Position numbers and translations under genes: made by a program
Assembly (NCBI GenBank): GCA_002345845.1
Contig: DDWF01000297.1
Coordinates: forward strand, 1 to 9,088
Direction: 5' to 3'
DNA: 9,088 nt
Source of the DNA: Betaproteobacteria bacterium UBA2293
GTDB lineage: Bacteria > Pseudomonadota > Gammaproteobacteria > Burkholderiales > Rhodocyclaceae
Shown: positions 8,209-9,088 of the stretch, piece by piece
Layout of the letters: each line of letters opens with the position of its first letter
Position numbering within the stretch: the first letter of the stretch is position 1
Notes under the pieces: model-generated
Databases searched by the model: none
What the model was told of the DNA's origin: nothing
The model's input: the letters and a program-made list of their open reading frames with translations, nothing else

Positions 8209-9088
8209 GACACCCCCAGACGCTGCGTGCACTCGACAAACTGTGCCAGCTTCGACCGCGCGGCGCCGCTGGCGATGGCTTCGCGCGCCTTGGCAATACC
8301 GTCGCCGATACTGTCGGCAGCGTTGGCGACGTAAAGGGCGGCGCCGGCGTTCAGGCAGACGATTTCGCGGGCCGGGCCTTCGCGGTTCTCCAGGGCGGCG
8401 AGCATGACGGCCTTGGATTCCTCGGCACTGCCGACGCGCAGATTGCGCAAGGACATCATCTGCAGACCGAAATCTTCCGGATGCACTTCGTATTCGCGCA
8501 CCTCGCCGTCCTTCAGTTCGCCGACCAGGGTCGCCGCACCGAGCGAGATTTCGTCGAGGTTGTCCTTGCCGTGTACGACGAGCACGCGCTCGGCGCCGAG
8601 GCGCTGCATGACCCGCACCTGGATGCCGACGAGGTCGGGGTGGAAGACGCCCATCAGCGTGTTCGGCGCTGCTGCCGGATTGGTCAGCGGACCGAGGATG
8701 TTGAACAGAGTACGGACGCCCATCTCGCGGCGCACCGGCGCGACGTGCTTCATCGCGGCGTGGTGGTTCGGGGCGAACATGAAGCCGATGCCGCATTCCT
8801 CGATGCAGGCAGCAACTTTTTCCGGCGACAGGTTGATGTTGGCACCGAGCGCTTCCAGCACGTCGGCGCTGCCGGAGCTGGAGGAAACGCTGCGCCCGCC
8901 GTGCTTGGCCACCTTGGCGCCAGCCGCGGCGGCGACGAAGATCGAAGTGGTCGAGATGTTGAAGCTGTGCGCCGCATCGCCACCGGTGCCGACGATATCG
9001 ACAAAGCGTTGGTCGTAGGGGACGACGACCTTGGTCGACAGTTCGCGCATGACGCTGGCGGCAGCGGCGATCTCGCCGATGGTTTCCT
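8205..9088 (-). CDS. trpD: Anthranilate phosphoribosyltransferase (5' truncated by the window)
   Basis: This enzyme transfers phosphoribose from PRPP to anthranilate, the second committed step of tryptophan synthesis. The visible 294 codons show the PRPP-binding G-T-G-G-D (8976-8990), then [27 protein letters not shown] and N-I-L-G-P-L-T-N-P. The frame stays open to the window edge and reads [16 protein letters not shown], so the ATG at 9048-9050 is internal. About 45-50 N-terminal residues are missing compared with the usual length near 340. It is a stand-alone TrpD, without a fused TrpG domain in the visible part. The stop TGA (8205-8207) overlaps the trpC start, giving translational coupling. 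trpE and trpG are expected further right but are not in the window. Confidence 0.97.
   Translation of the reverse strand, partial: ETIGEIAAAASVMRELSTKVVVPYDQRFVDIVGTGGDAAHSFNISTTSIFVAAAAGAKVAKHGGRSVSSSSGSADVLEALGANINLSPEKVAACIEECGIGFMFAPNHHAAMKHVAPVRREMGVRTLFNILGPLTNPAAAPNTLMGVFHPDLVGIQVRVMQRLGAERVLVVHGKDNLDEISLGAATLVGELKDGEVREYEVHPEDFGLQMMSLRNLRVGSAEESKAVMLAALENREGPAREIVCLNAGAALYVANAADSIGDGIAKAREAIASGAARSKLAQFVECTQRLGVS

Noticed and set aside
7351..8334. 327-codon open frame on the plus strand opposite trpC
   Set aside because: Antisense shadow of trpC and the trpD end; no ribosome-binding site or motif.
7420..8796. Longer minus-strand frame extending trpC upstream by about 196 codons
   Set aside because: The added part is out-of-frame Arg-rich translation inside trpD; the ATG at 8206-8208 with an RBS and the 4-base overlap gives the normal TrpC length.

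Overview
The window looks like an ordinary core-genome segment of a betaproteobacterium. The organism is inferred to be near the Rhodocyclales (Dechloromonas/Azonexus-like) from GC-rich coding sequence, a Neisseria/Burkholderia-type 16-stranded porin, and the rplU-rpmA-obg-proB arrangement. No taxonomic marker gene was available to confirm this.

Layout from left to right: the 3' end of an FtsX/MacB-type ABC transporter permease (+); a small MaoC-type enoyl-CoA hydratase (+) with a candidate promoter and palindromic operator; a bidirectional terminator; a leftward two-gene unit encoding an FKBP-type peptidyl-prolyl isomerase and then an RluF-like 23S rRNA pseudouridine synthase with a long disordered N-terminus (-). 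A divergent intergenic region follows with a strong sigma70 promoter driving rplU-rpmA (+), which ends at a strong terminator. Next come obg and proB (+), coupled by a 4-base overlap; a small lipoprotein gene broken by a two-base duplication (+); two back-to-back terminators; a porin (-) with a hairpin-rich leader; and trpC with a 5'-truncated trpD (-), coupled by a 4-base overlap.

Functionally the region mixes translation and ribosome assembly (L21, L27, ObgE, pseudouridine synthase), amino-acid biosynthesis (ProB for proline, TrpD/TrpC for tryptophan), protein folding (FKBP) and envelope proteins (ABC permease, lipoprotein, porin). Overlapping ATGA start/stop junctions recur at three gene pairs (FKBP/rluF, obg/proB, trpD/trpC).

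I saw no CRISPR array, tRNA, rRNA, insertion sequence, phage gene or defence system. No previously undescribed system is evident. The best leads are small: the disrupted PEBP-like lipoprotein, mutually exclusive pairings in the porin leader, a palindrome placed over the -10 of the hydratase gene, and a terminator separating rpmA from obg.
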